Source: Hofstenia miamia (Eukaryota; Xenacoelomorpha; Acoela). From it: a DNA stretch of 64,000 bases. Shown here piece after piece: positions 46,766 through 58,059 of this stretch (positions are counted from its first letter, which is position 1; every line of letters starts with the position of its first letter). A program made the position numbers and the translations under genes. The notes under the pieces are model-generated. The model saw only the letters and a program-made list of their open reading frames with translations. It searched no databases and was not told the origin of the DNA. Location: the NCBI GenBank assembly GCA_004352715.1, contig SCFE01000002.1, forward strand, positions 126,946 to 190,945, given 5' to 3'.

Positions 46766-48822
46766 CCTCCGTTTCAAAATAAGTGACCAATCCCACTATT
46801 AGAAAAATTCGGAAATAAGTGACCAATATGAAAAAATAGAGTACAAATGGATAAAAAATGTCTAATTTCATTGCTTTTGTAGAAATTTATCTACGTAAAC
46901 AATTAATAATAATAATAATTAACAATACTTGTATAAACGCTATATTCGAGCTATGGCTTTTGCCGATTCGATAATCGTTTTGTTGCATCTAATTCTTTCC
47001 TGCAATCTGCCTTGACGTCGTAATTTCATCTTCGATATATGCGGGAGTTTGTACTTGTTTCCTCCATCACAATCAAGTATTTGCTCCATTACCAATTTCA
47101 ATGACATAAAGATATCGCTCAAACCTTTCGACTCAAGGTCGATAAAAGATTTCTCCACACATCCAATTAAATCGTCAATTGTCTTTGGAGAATTTGGCGC
47201 TGTAAAGCTTGNTTTCTTGTTTTTTCTTTGTTGATAGACTGGATGTTCTTCGTGACTATCGTTCCTTTTAAACGGTTTTTGCTATTGCGCGGAGCAGATT
47301 CTTTGTACACAAACGGCCATATGCCGATCTTTCCATCAAAAAGTGCTTTCTTGTTAGGATCATACCTTGGTCGCGCAACAGCTGTCATGAACATCACCTT
47401 TGTTATAAACCGCTTACTGTTGCAAAATCGATCAGGAGGCTCTTCATCCGGAAGCAGATAGTACAGTACGTATGGTTTACAAGTGTAATGTAGAACCATT
47501 TTTCGTCAATATGCACATAAGAGTACATTTCATCGAAGAAACCATCATTTTGGAGAAAGGATAAGCAAAAATCAAGTCGCTCCATTTTGTTCTTCTCCGT
47601 GAGCAATGGTGTGACATAATCTATCAAGACTATCATGATTGGTCAGGATGAGAGGAAAAGAATGAAGAAACAAAGACTAAAATTATTATTGATTATAATG
47701 ATTAATTGTAAATCATGATAGGATTGATTATTCAGTTTGTAAAATGTTTTGTGCAGTTAATACTTAAAATTATACTCGACGGTATTTGACAAAACAAAAG
47801 ATGGTCAAACAGCATAGTCAAATTAAAGCTGACGTTGCGTAAAATTAACAGAAATATTAAAGCNCTTTATAGCTGGAATAACTTCGTCTATAATCATTTT
47901 TCTTGTTTTTTCTTTGTTGATAGACTGGATGTTCTTCGTGACTATCGTTCCTTTTAAACGGTTTTTGCTATTGCGCGGAGCAGATTCTTTGTACACAAAC
48001 GGCCATATGCCGATCTTTCCATCAAAAAGTGCTTTCTTGTTAGGATCATACCTTGGTCGCGCAACAGCTGNAACCATTTTTCGTCAATATGCACATAAGA
48101 GTACATTTCATCGAAGAAACCATTATTTTGGAGAAAGGATAAGCAAAAATCTAGTCGCTCCATTTTGTTCTTCTCCGTGAGCAATGGCTTCAAGGCATTG
48201 GAATGTCGCTTTAGTTTACCATCCTGCAAGAGCCTCCAGAAAGAAGTTTTTGGAATTCCAATACAAACGGCAAATCTATCCAAAGTTTGTCTGTCGCATA
48301 ACGGGATATTTTCAACTTCTTTGAGTTTTTCTGCATCCCATTTTTTTCCAGTCACACTTTCCTTTCTTTTTGGATGCTACATCCACAGATTTTGTTGGAT
48401 CTATCACTCCTTCTCTTCCTAATCTCCAGATTCGTCGAATAATTTCGCCAGATACACAAACATTTGCCATTGCCTCTTGCGTGGCACCACGGCATAACCT
48501 ACCATTTTTGTGTCGTTGTGACATAAAAAACCAGAATGTTTGCTGTGTTTGGTTTCTTTTCGTGTTGATTTATCGGAGCCATTGTTTGAGATTCTATAAA
48601 TGCAAATTGTGAACACAGCGGAGAGAAATGCTATCACTCCTGAAATTCCTAATTTTCAACGCTTCACACTGCAGTCCATAAGTATCGTACATCTACAACA
48701 ACACGTCCGTGGTAGGGAAATGGTATAGTAAGCATTATTATCCAATCAAATCGCGCGTCAAAGCGAAACTGCCAATAATTATGACAAAATCGTGAATTCG
48801 GTCACTTATTATGAAACGGAGG
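46766..48822 (-). mobile_element. Mariner-like (Stowaway-type) DNA transposon, scrambled assembly
   Basis: Terminal inverted repeats of 23 bp: cctccgtttcaaaataagtg... on the left and cctccgtttcataataagtg... (complement) on the right, one mismatch. Each end is bordered by TA (46764-46765 and 48823-48824), the mariner target duplication. The plant Stowaway family has near-identical ends (ctccctccgt...aataagtg). The left end also repeats aaataagtgaccaa just inside. The minus strand carries a transposase in pieces. Single Ns at 47212, 47864 and 48071 join contigs that overlap: 47213-47384 recurs at 47899-48070, and 47494-47609 recurs at 48072-48187. Nominal length 2057 bp is therefore not the true length. 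Confidence 0.85.
46925..48524 (-). pseudogene. Mariner-like transposase, fragments in disturbed order
   Basis: A DDE-type transposase for element 46766-48822. N-terminal part from ATG 48524: RHKNGRLCRGATQEAMANV (helix-turn-helix start) and IIRRIWRLGREG; frameshift near 48355; then GIPKTSFWRLLQDGKLKRHS and YVHIDEKW (first catalytic Asp). The middle part lies at 47500-47228: YLLPDEEPPDRF, SKRFITKVMFMTAVARPRYD, FDGKIGIWPFV; then INKEKTRKMIIDEVIPAIK (47865-47900). The C-terminus is at 47210-46925: MEKSFIDLESKGLS...GGNKYKLPHISKMKLRRQGRL. The second and third catalytic Asp should lie between IPAIK and the C-terminus and are missing from the assembly. Wording matches the plant/oomycete mariner group. 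Confidence 0.8.
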
Positions 48823-48824
48823 TA

Positions 48825-49740
48825 GTATTTTAAAATGTGACTTCTTTTGCAAAGCTAATACTGATCATGCCAAACTATAATGATAATGTTTAGATTCAGC
48901 ATAGGAAGCATAAAATAGTTTTATAACTAGAACAAAATATATCAAATTCATTGCAATGCACTATGTTAGCGGGGCTTCAATGATTCAAGTGTTTTGTAGG
49001 GTAGAGTTTGATGGCATAGTTTGTCCTCCTCTTTCCTGTTTTCATTAATGATCTTGCCTTATACTACAATCCTTGCCCCTGCAGTCTTTATACGGAAGAG
49101 ACAGAAATGTTCTCTTTCAATCATTCACTATAATTCTATCGGCAAATTATCATCATAATGATAATGACTGTTTGTCCTTTAATTATCTGTTATTTCCTCT
49201 CCCTCCTTGTAGTTCAATTGCGGTTAAAATATGTCCCCCAATCCTCCATCTTCAGATTCTTGACCATCTTTCCTTTAACTCCCTTTGATCGTTTTGGTGA
49301 TATTCAATTTGCGGCTTCATACTGTACACTGTACACCTTCTGATTCTTCTACTGTTTTTTCTTCGAATGAGCACTCATAAAGTTAGTTCCCACAAAGCGT
49401 CTCCATTCCGATTATTCAATATCACTTTTTAGCATTACCTCCTTAGTCCTTTTTTTCCTCGCTTTATCTGTTTTAACACTAATTGTAAATGTTCGTTCTG
49501 TGCTTTCTAGTCCCACCCATACAGCAAATAAAGCTTTTTTGTGTCTGTTTTTGTTTATAGCCATCAGGCATTTGCTTCAGTACTACAATAGCATCAAACT
49601 AATTGTTGGATATAAATTCTTTCAATAATACAAATTGGATACTGAAAAATTTTCATCGCTATAACTTTATTACAAAAATTCCCATTCTCTACACAAAAAT
49701 ATTAATTTTTAATATGTAGATCACACACAAACCCCATACT
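48825..49740. other. Spacer, nothing recognised
   Basis: Pyrimidine-rich in part (49020-49560). No motif-bearing frame. Confidence 0.5.
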
Positions 49741-51104
49741 GTATCTCTAATAGCCAATCTCTTATGATTATGGGAATATATTCAAAACACGATACTAATT
49801 TTATGATGGAAAATTTTATTTTAATCTTTGACAAAAACCTTAATATTTTCTGTCCAGAAACGAAGATCTTACTTAACAAAAATTTTAAGAATTCTTCCTC
49901 TAAATATAACAAATCTAAACCTTGGTTAACTGATCTGTGCAAAACAATGATTATTGGGAAAAGATCAAATTTATCATTGACAAAATCTAGCAAAAATTTC
50001 TTAGCTTATAAAAAAGCAAGAAATTTGTCAACTATTGAAAATCATAAATCTTTTAATAAATATATTAAAAATGAATTCAAAATTTTACCAAACCAAGAGT
50101 CCAAATGGAAGCTCATTCATGAAATTGCTAACACTGGAAAATCTAAATCTACAATCATTGAGGAGATTACCCTAGTTGAAAAACTTTTAAAAACTTTGCG
50201 TAAAATTCAATTTACATTAAAATCTTTGAAGAAATTGCAGATCTTTAAAGAAAAGTAATTTTTTACTTCAAGATCTTTAAGGATACGCAATTCTTGTATA
50301 AAATTAAAGAAATTAGGGATCTTTAAAGAATATAAATTTTTATCTTAAAAGATCTTTAAAGAAATAAATCTCCTGTTACAAATCAAAGAAATTGCAGATC
50401 ATTATTTTATGTTGAACGGTTATGAGAGACTCTGATGGGAACTTATTTACAAATGATTTTAACATTAATAATGTACAAAACGAAACATTTGTTAACTTGG
50501 GAAAATTTAAAGGATCCTATATCAAATATTAATCACCAAATATTAATAAGAAAATCCCCCAATTCATTTTTCGTTTTTCGGCTACCTACGAAATAATTAA
50601 AGCAAATAATAAACTAAAACCCAATAAATCTAGTGGTTCATCTAAAATTTCTTCCTGGGTATTAAAAGCAACTGCTTCTATAATTGCTGAACCTCTAAAC
50701 TTCATCATCAATAAATTCTTAAAGCAAAACAACTTTCCAAAATGTTTGAAACAAACATATATTAATCCAGTTTTCAAAAAGAAGAATGTAACTTTAGCTA
50801 TTCATTATAGGGTGATCTCAATTACTTCGCCAATAAGTAAAATTTTCGAACGACTCTTACATAATCAAATTAGTGACCACCTTTCAAAACACCAATTAAT
50901 ATCAAAAAGACAATTTGGTTTCCGCAAGAATTTTTCAACTGATGATTCTCTTTTGTCTGCTACCAAATTGACGGTCATCTCCTGACTCTGACCAATTTGT
51001 AGCAGTGGCCTGCCTCGATCTTTTTGACTGTATTAATCACGATATCTTTTATATGAACTTAGAAAAGCTAGGAGTTTCTGAAAGTAGCGTAAAATTAACA
51101 CCCA
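49741..51104 (+). pseudogene. APE LINE ORF2 part (linker and RT start)
   Basis: The frame 49764-50258 has KSKPWLTDLCKTMIIGKR and the coiled linker typical between endonuclease and RT (YKKARN, ESKWKLIHEIANTGK). RT follows: NNKLKPNKSSGSSKISSWVLK, TYINPVFKKKN, ISITSPISKIFERLLHNQI, KRQFGFRKNFSTDDSLL, and AVACLDLFDCINHD (first catalytic region) in a shifted frame. It breaks off before the FADD box at about 51104, where a GC-rich minisatellite starts. A 79-bp tandem duplication (50228-50390) disrupts the linker. Confidence 0.7.
50228..50390 (+). repeat. 79-bp degenerate tandem duplication in LINE
   Basis: Two units, 50228-50306 and 50307-50385, share aagaaatt...gatctttaaagaa and aagatctttaa in the same order; a third begins at 50386 and stops. 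Units differ at many sites, so the duplication is old. Confidence 0.6.
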
Positions 51105-51108
51105 TGTA

Positions 51109-51292
51109 GCCACCAGTGGCATGGGCGCCACCAGTTCCCACCAGTGGACCACTGGTGGAGAAGCAGTGGCAGGAGTGGCAATTACAGCCACTCATAGCCA
51201 CTAGTGGACCACTGGTGGATAAGTAGTGGCAGTAGTAGCAATTTCAGCCACTCATAGCCACCAGTGGACCACTGGTGGACCACTAGTGACAT
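51109..51292. repeat. GC-rich 60-bp minisatellite with nested palindromes
   Basis: Three units with an exact 60-bp period (core at 51139, 51199 and 51259). Each contains ccagtggaccactggtgg, a near-perfect palindrome with a single central base, plus further gccact/agtggc copies. GC content is far above the flanks. It starts exactly where the LINE RT fragment is cut off. Confidence 0.85.
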
Positions 51293-52265
51293 CTGATTTA
51301 CTCTTAATCATAAATAATATATGAGCTAATGCTTGCAAGTAAAATATTTTTCATTATTATGCTCTCTTAGATCTCATAAACATATAAAATTCATTGTGAA
51401 GAGCTTTTTTGCAATTTTCTATTTGGCAACCGCTTGAATTCGAAGAAAATAATTAGGGTACTGAAGGACCATTCAGTTCCATTGGAATTACTCTTTCCCG
51501 TCTCATGATACAGAGACCTGGAACTGCAACTAATACGGAACTGTAACCAAAAATTTAGAACTGGTGCCATGGATTCAGAATATTACTCATATTTTTGGTC
51601 AATTTTGAACAGCTTATTTCTTCTTCTTGATAAAAATGCCGTTTTAGACATTTCTTTAAATGCTTTGAGGAAAGTCCGTTCAAATACAACATACTACACA
51701 CCTACATTCTTAGCTTACTGAAACATTCATTAACTTGTATAGTCTACATTCAAATTAAATTTGGCGGCAATCATATAAATAGTCAATGTAATTATGAATT
51801 AATTATATAGGTTCCAAATTTAATAATATTATAAAGAACAAGATATTTCTTGTTCTTACAGGAGTAAGATCATTAACTTGAGATCTATAAACATGTGCAG
51901 TGTATTTGAAAGTTCATTTTCAATAGATTTACACTAATTATAAAGTATTTAGTGACTATGTGTTTGCCGTAATTTCTGTGAAATCTAACTTGTAACTGTG
52001 GAAACCAAAAGAATTTTTAATAAAAACGTGCTAATGGCTAGTTCTTACTAATTTTAAATCTCTTCAGTATAATATTTTATTTTATGCTCATTTTTTATGG
52101 TTTCTTAAGTTTTTAAAAAGGGAATAACTACAGTTGCAAAACTACTATATCATTATCATACATTACTGATAAGATTCATTATTTTAATTCTAGACACTAT
52201 AAATGAAAAAATATATACATCCATGAAGAACATCATGATAGGTTTGAATAGTTATGTTATTAATT
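51293..52265. other. Spacer downstream of the C2/EF-hand gene
   Basis: No coding. It should hold the 3' UTR of the minus-strand gene 54173-52266; no clear AATAAA sits close to its stop. Confidence 0.5.
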
Positions 52266-54173
52266 CTAGTAATCCAAAGTCATTGAACGGCCCTTGTTCG
52301 AAGTTGTTTTTCCTATAATAGCATCAACCATAACAGATAGCTCATGTTGATCAATAATGCCATCGTTGTTAGTGTCATACGTTTCGAATTTTTCTTCTGC
52401 AATGGTAGAAAACTTTCGCTTTAAGTCGCTTGGCACTGAATTGATAAGTACATTAAATTCAGATTTCGAAATTCCTTTCTCGTTATCCATCAGTTCAACA
52501 TCAGCAGCTAGTTTTTCTAGTAGTGACTTGTCCATAGCTTCCATTTTTTCCTCCACTTGGACGAAATATGAAGTTTTGAGTTGCTCAAAATCATCTCTTA
52601 CTGCAGAGAGTTTAATATTTTCTTCTCTCATCTTTATGAAGAACTCTTTGTACTTTGCAAGCTGTTTACTTAAATCTTCCACTTGATATTCTAAATGATT
52701 CTTTTCGACTTCGAGGTCGCCTTTATCGCTTTCTAATTTCTCGTTTTGAGAGAAAATATTCTCTTTCTCGTTTTCTTTTTCATCTATTTCTTTTTGAAGT
52801 TTCCTAATCTTCATTTCCATGGAAGTAACTACTTCCAGTTCCTGAGTATATTGTGATGAAATCCTGAGGTTTTGCTCATTCAAATCTATGATCTGTTTTA
52901 GGGTGCTGTTGTTACTTTCCGACAGCTTTGAATTTTCTTGACATATATTGAAAAGGCTATCAGAGAGCTTTTTAATATTTTCCTGTAGCTCAACATTTTC
53001 ACTTTTCAATTTGTCAAGTTTTTCTTCGAAGGAAGTGTTCTCAGCCTTTAATGCCTCAATTCTTTTACTTAGATCCTCATTATCTTCAGTAGTTCGACTT
53101 TTTTCAAATTTTAGTTGGTCTACTTCTCTTTGAAGTGTGATGATGTTATCTTCGATTTCTCTCTTCTCCACTACTAATGAATCATTTTTCTCGGCTAATT
53201 CAGTTATAGATGCGTTTTTATCATTTACTTCCTGTGTAAGTGCAATAATTTTGCTGTCCATTTCGCTAAATTTGCTATTAAGTTGCTCATTTTCAGTCTT
53301 AAATACGTCGTATTCTCGCTTAAAATCTTGGTACTGATGAAGCAACTTTTGGTTATCCTCTTTTAAAATAATTAAGGATTCCTTACTTTCATGACTTTTT
53401 GTTATCAATTTGGAACTTTCTTCTTGCAAAAGCGTTGATTTTTTAATCAGACTATTATTTTCAGTGAGATCTTTAAGACATTTCTGAAACTCTTCGCTGT
53501 TTATTGATAGCTTTGCATTTTCATTATTCAGTAATTTGATCTCTTCATTAAACTGGTCAAGCTGTTGCTGAAGCTTTGAGGCATCAATGGTTACTTCGTT
53601 TTGTTTTGAGTTTTCAGCAACTTTTTTTAGTATGGCCAACTGGGAATCCATTTCTGTGACCTTTGTATTTAAGTTTTTCACTAGGATAGATTTTTCAATT
53701 AATTCATTTTTAGCTTTCTCATGTTCAGCAGTTAGCTGATGGAAATTCTCTTCTATTGCGTATGTGGCACTTCGTAAGGTAGCATATAATGCCTTCAATT
53801 CAAGAGTTAGTGTACCACAATGACCGTTTCCATTTCTCAATGTTATAGTTTTCTTCAACAGTTTATCTTTTTCAAGAATATTCAAATCGGCAACACCATA
53901 TGCCATGAACACATCCGCTTGGAAGCGATTTTTATCAAATATGGTAAAGAACAGTTCATGAACATTATCTTCTACATCAAATTCAAAGTCCTTATTCCAG
54001 ACAGGGTCAAGGTTATTGTCAATGGCCTTGGTTTTCTTTCGGCTAAACCCGCACTCCACAATAACGTATGGGTCGCTATCTCCAATCAATTCTTGAGATT
54101 TGAGATCATTTGCACAAACTACTTTACACTCTAACTTTCGAACAACTTTCGTCTTAACTCCAGGAGAAGTCAT
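52266..54173 (-). CDS. C2 domain / long coiled coil / EF-hand protein, 635 aa
   Basis: Intronless frame from ATG 54173 to TAG 52266; a stop lies in frame 18 bases upstream, so this start is firm. Residues about 12-125 form a C2 domain (DSDPYVIV, DNNLDPVWNKDFEF, FTIFDKNRF). Of the loop acids Asp34, Asp80 and Asp87 are present, but the usual first Asp is Glu28 and the second Asp of loop 3 is Asn82, so calcium binding there may be weak. Residues about 135-545 are heptad-like coiled coil rich in Glu, Lys, Leu and Asn. The C-terminus has a degenerate EF-hand (DNEKGISKSEF, 563-573) and a canonical one at 600-611 (DTNNDGIIDQHE). The architecture suggests a calcium-responsive, membrane-docking, self-associating scaffold in the cytoplasm; that is inference. 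I know no named family with this order. A close paralogue lies 9.2 kb upstream on the same strand. Confidence 0.9.
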   Translation of the reverse strand: MTSPGVKTKVVRKLECKVVCANDLKSQELIGDSDPYVIVECGFSRKKTKAIDNNLDPVWNKDFEFDVEDNVHELFFTIFDKNRFQADVFMAYGVADLNILEKDKLLKKTITLRNGNGHCGTLTLELKALYATLRSATYAIEENFHQLTAEHEKAKNELIEKSILVKNLNTKVTEMDSQLAILKKVAENSKQNEVTIDASKLQQQLDQFNEEIKLLNNENAKLSINSEEFQKCLKDLTENNSLIKKSTLLQEESSKLITKSHESKESLIILKEDNQKLLHQYQDFKREYDVFKTENEQLNSKFSEMDSKIIALTQEVNDKNASITELAEKNDSLVVEKREIEDNIITLQREVDQLKFEKSRTTEDNEDLSKRIEALKAENTSFEEKLDKLKSENVELQENIKKLSDSLFNICQENSKLSESNNSTLKQIIDLNEQNLRISSQYTQELEVVTSMEMKIRKLQKEIDEKENEKENIFSQNEKLESDKGDLEVEKNHLEYQVEDLSKQLAKYKEFFIKMREENIKLSAVRDDFEQLKTSYFVQVEEKMEAMDKSLLEKLAADVELMDNEKGISKSEFNVLINSVPSDLKRKFSTIAEEKFETYDTNNDGIIDQHELSVMVDAIIGKTTSNKGRSMTLDY

Positions 54174-56944
54174 TAGTCTAAATATTTTGAATCAGTAAAA
54201 TTAATAAAACCAATTTTAATATATTTGACATATACAAGATTTAAAAAATAAACGTCAGTTCAGTTTTTGATTGAAATACTTAAAAAGGTTTTTAACTTCA
54301 AGCTACACTCTGAATTTTTGCTTTTGTTTAGATTTTGTTGATTATGTCGATATAACTTATGGAAGATTGTGGTTTTCAAAATCTGTCATTACTTAATCCA
54401 GAAAATGGGTAGGTTTGTTTTTGTAAGAGAATATTTTATCAGGAGAGGGCAATGTACATTCGTGGAATTTACTGAGAATTCTACACTGCATAGGTGAGTC
54501 GGGCTGGAGTAAATTTTAAAAATCTTTACTTTGCGCTGTGTTGGGTTTGGTTGGGACAGAAAGACATGATCTACTTGCAGGAGTGATCTATTCTCATAAA
54601 AATTTTTACTCTAATAAAAGATGTAAATTATATTCCTTAAGCAACTGCGTTTTTTGATGGTAGGTTAAGACGAAAGCATTTTTAAGAAATACATTGACAT
54701 GGCCATTGTATTTTTATATGTGTATACAGGTGTGTCAGAATTCAAATATTTAAACATGAATGTATAGAATTAAGAAAAGTCGTATGAATTGGTAAAAAGC
54801 TTTGTAGATTGTAAGACATTATTGGAAAGATTATTTGAACATAATATAAGAATCTTAGGATATTTGCTTCTTAAGATAATATCCTGTATAGAGTAGGTTT
54901 GCCATGAAATTATATAATGCTGTGGTCTATTTCAATGAACAACTTACCAAGATTAGTGCAACTTCCGGTTATTAGTTGTTTGTAAACAACTCTAGAACGT
55001 TGAGTGTGTTTACCAATTGGAGATATATAAATTATGAAGGTCGAATAAAACATTTACCTACCTGATAATTCTTATGAAATACTTAAGACAATGAAATATT
55101 CCTGCCTCTAGAGGCTGCATGATTTAAATTTAATTAATTTTTCAGATATGTATCCAATTGAATGACTATCTAGCACTTGATTACAGTTTTTTGGCTTGAA
55201 GATTTTGCAAGTGTTTTATTGAGATAGTATTGATGAATACAAATTCAAACTAAGGTAATCTACTACGGTCAGGCACCCATATATCTGAAGCATAGCTGAC
55301 TAGATTCAATTTAGTTTGTTAAGTGAATGGGAAAACGATTGTGGGAAAGACAAACATTAGCTTGGCATCCAGATGCGGTTATTACACCGCGCATACCTTT
55401 AACTCAAGAAAAAGTCTTGAAAGATTGGAGTGTGGCTTATATATGGTGGAGGTTTACTTACCTAAAAATCACATTTTCTATTTTCCTCAAAATTTGAAAT
55501 TATTCGGTTCGAAATTTGTTGAAGTAATTATTTCAGCACTACAAAGTAAAATTAATGACAAAATAAATAAATCAATCTTTGCAGTTGTAACTGTCGCATG
55601 CCATGATTATATCAATTATATGACATTTTCGGAGTTCCTATATGAAAGGAAATTGCTTTGTAAATTTTGACTTTATTGTTTTAGAATAGACATAGTAATT
55701 ACAAACATGCATGAATGTTATTGAACACTAGTCTCTAATAAATATAATAGAATTATTAACTGGTCTATAGAACAAAGTTTAACCCTATTTTTCCCAGTAT
55801 TACTTTTAAGTAACAAAGTGATTTGTCCACTTTTTTGAACATTTTTATCCAAGCCTGTTAACAAATATTGAATCCTTTTGCATGGACACATCTTTGGGTT
55901 GGGCCCACTCACGCAATGATGATTTTGCTAAAACTTATTCTTGTGCCTGAAGTACATACAAATAGAGATTTTTTTCAATGATATGTTTAAATTCTTGCCA
56001 TACCTAGTGTTGAGGTAATGCGGTCTAATGTCCATTGGAACAACTACCTTGAAATATTTTTTTAAGAAAAACTTGTGAGTCTCGTCCAGGCGCGCCGTGT
56101 GCAAAGTAAATGGCACAAAGCATGTTGGGAAATTAAGTAGAAAGAGAAATAGGTAAGAATTCTCTATCTTGTGGTGTCTTCAGATTTTAAATTTCTTCAT
56201 CAGTTCATGAGTTATAAGAAACGTTCCAAGTTTTTATGCTGCAAATATTGATCAGCGGGACTGCATACAATACATATACTCCTAACTAAAATGCCGTTCA
56301 ATTTTTTAGGCAAGATACCGCGGTATCAGTATTTTTCGGCATTGTCAAAATACCGCAGTATCGGTTGCGGTATCGGCATACCACTGGGCCCTGATATTTA
56401 ACCGATCTATTTTTAAAAGATTTCTTACTAAATTTTGTAAAATATCAAAAATGAAAGGCAAAAATTGTACTTAATAATGCTAAAATTTTCCTACGTCATT
56501 GCAACTAAGATAGTTTTTGGGAAAAAGAAATTATTTTTGTTAATAAATTACATGTAGAGGGTAAAATTCAGTAAAACTCATGCCACTTCATGTGCTAACG
56601 AAATTGGTAAATTATAGCAATAATAATATACATATGGTCATCACTGGTTCCAACAAATGTTAAAATTTCAATGCATTTATTTTTAGATAATACACATGTA
56701 GGTATTTGCTTCAACTAGCAGATCTGATGCAAAACAGAAATAAATGAATTCTTTTCAGGTTCCATCATCCGAGGTCTATATTGTTGAGTATCAACTTTTC
56801 AAAGTTCAAACTTTTAACGTCATTAACAAACAAATAAATACACATCTAAACTTACAGTGTAGAGGAATTGATTCATTTTTGCGGACACTAATTCTACAGC
56901 AATTGTGTCCCAATAAAAATATTTAAATAGATGGTTCCTGGTTG
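54174..56944. other. Intergenic DNA upstream of C2/EF-hand gene
   Basis: The minus-strand ATG of the C2 gene is preceded by a 3'-splice-like aaatatttag ending 4 bases before it. Otherwise no supported gene. The frame 55323-55670 shows no motif. A GC-richer patch with ataccgcggtatc and cggtatcgg words at 56310-56385 resembles hAT subterminal sequence, but no ends were found. Confidence 0.5.
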
Positions 56945-57962
56945 ACATATATATATATATATNNNNNNNNNNNNNNNNNNNNNNNNNNNNNNNNNNNNNN
57001 NNNNNNNNNNNNNNNNNNNNNNNNNNNNNNNNNNNNNNNNNNNNNNNNNNNNNNNNNNNNNNNNNNNNNNNNNNNNNNNNNNNNNNNNNNNNNNNNNNNN
57101 NNNNNNNNNNNNNNNNNNNNNNNNNNNNNNNNNNNNNNNNNNNNNNNNNNNNNNNNNNNNNNNNNNNNNNNNNNNNNNNNNNNNNNNNNNNNNNNNNNNN
57201 NNNNNNNNNNNNNNNNNNNNNNNNNNNNNNNNNNNNNNNNNNNNNNNNNNNNNNNNNNNNNNNNNNNNNNNNNNNNNNNNNNNNNNNNNNNNNNNNNNNN
57301 NNNNNNNNNNNNNNNNNNNNNNNNNNNNNNNNNNNNNNNNNNNNNNNNNNNNNNNNNNNNNNNNNNNNNNNNNNNNNNNNNNNNNNNNNNNNNNNNNNNN
57401 NNNNNNNNNNNNNNNNNNNNNNNNNNNNNNNNNNNNNNNNNNNNNNNNNNNNNNNNNNNNNNNNNNNNNNNNNNNNNNNNNNNNNNNNNNNNNNNNNNNN
57501 NNNNNNNNNNNNNNNNNNNNNNNNNNNNNNNNNNNNNNNNNNNNNNNNNNNNNNNNNNNNNNNNNNNNNNNNNNNNNNNNNNNNNNNNNNNNNNNNNNNN
57601 NNNNNNNNNNNNNNNNNNNNNNNNNNNNNNNNNNNNNNNNNNNNNNNNNNNNNNNNNNNNNNNNNNNNNNNNNNNNNNNNNNNNNNNNNNNNNNNNNNNN
57701 NNNNNNNNNNNNNNNNNNNNNNNNNNNNNNNNNNNNNNNNNNNNNNNNNNNNNNNNNNNNNNNNNNNNNNNNNNNNNNNNNNNNNNNNNNNNNNNNNNNN
57801 NNNNNNNNNNNNNNNNNNNNNNNNNNNNNNNNNNNNNNNNNNNNNNNNNNNNNNNNNNNNNNNNNNNNNNNNNNNNNNNNNNNNNNNNNNNNNNNNNNNN
57901 NNNNNNNNNNNNNNNNNNNNNNNNNNNNNNNNNNNNNNNNNNNNNNNNNNNNNNNNNNNNNN
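56945..57962. repeat. (TA)n and 1000-N default gap
   Basis: TA tract 56945-56962, then exactly 1000 N. The 3' end of RLE LINE copy B lies in the gap. Confidence 0.95.
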
Positions 57963-58059
57963 CACCAGTTCCCAGGAAGTCTGTGAGCTTTCCGCAGGAC
58001 TCTCGCTGTTCCTAACAATGCTGCCTTCTGTGCTACCGCTCCTCCCCACTTTGGTACTC

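Noticed and set aside
55323-55670. 115-codon plus-strand frame
   Set aside because: No ATG-supported start, no domain, no splice or polyadenylation context that convinces; could be a chance frame.
56310-56390. hAT fragment suggested by ataccgcggtatc-type words
   Set aside because: No defined ends or flanking duplication; similar short words at 19880-19910 are too short to support a family.
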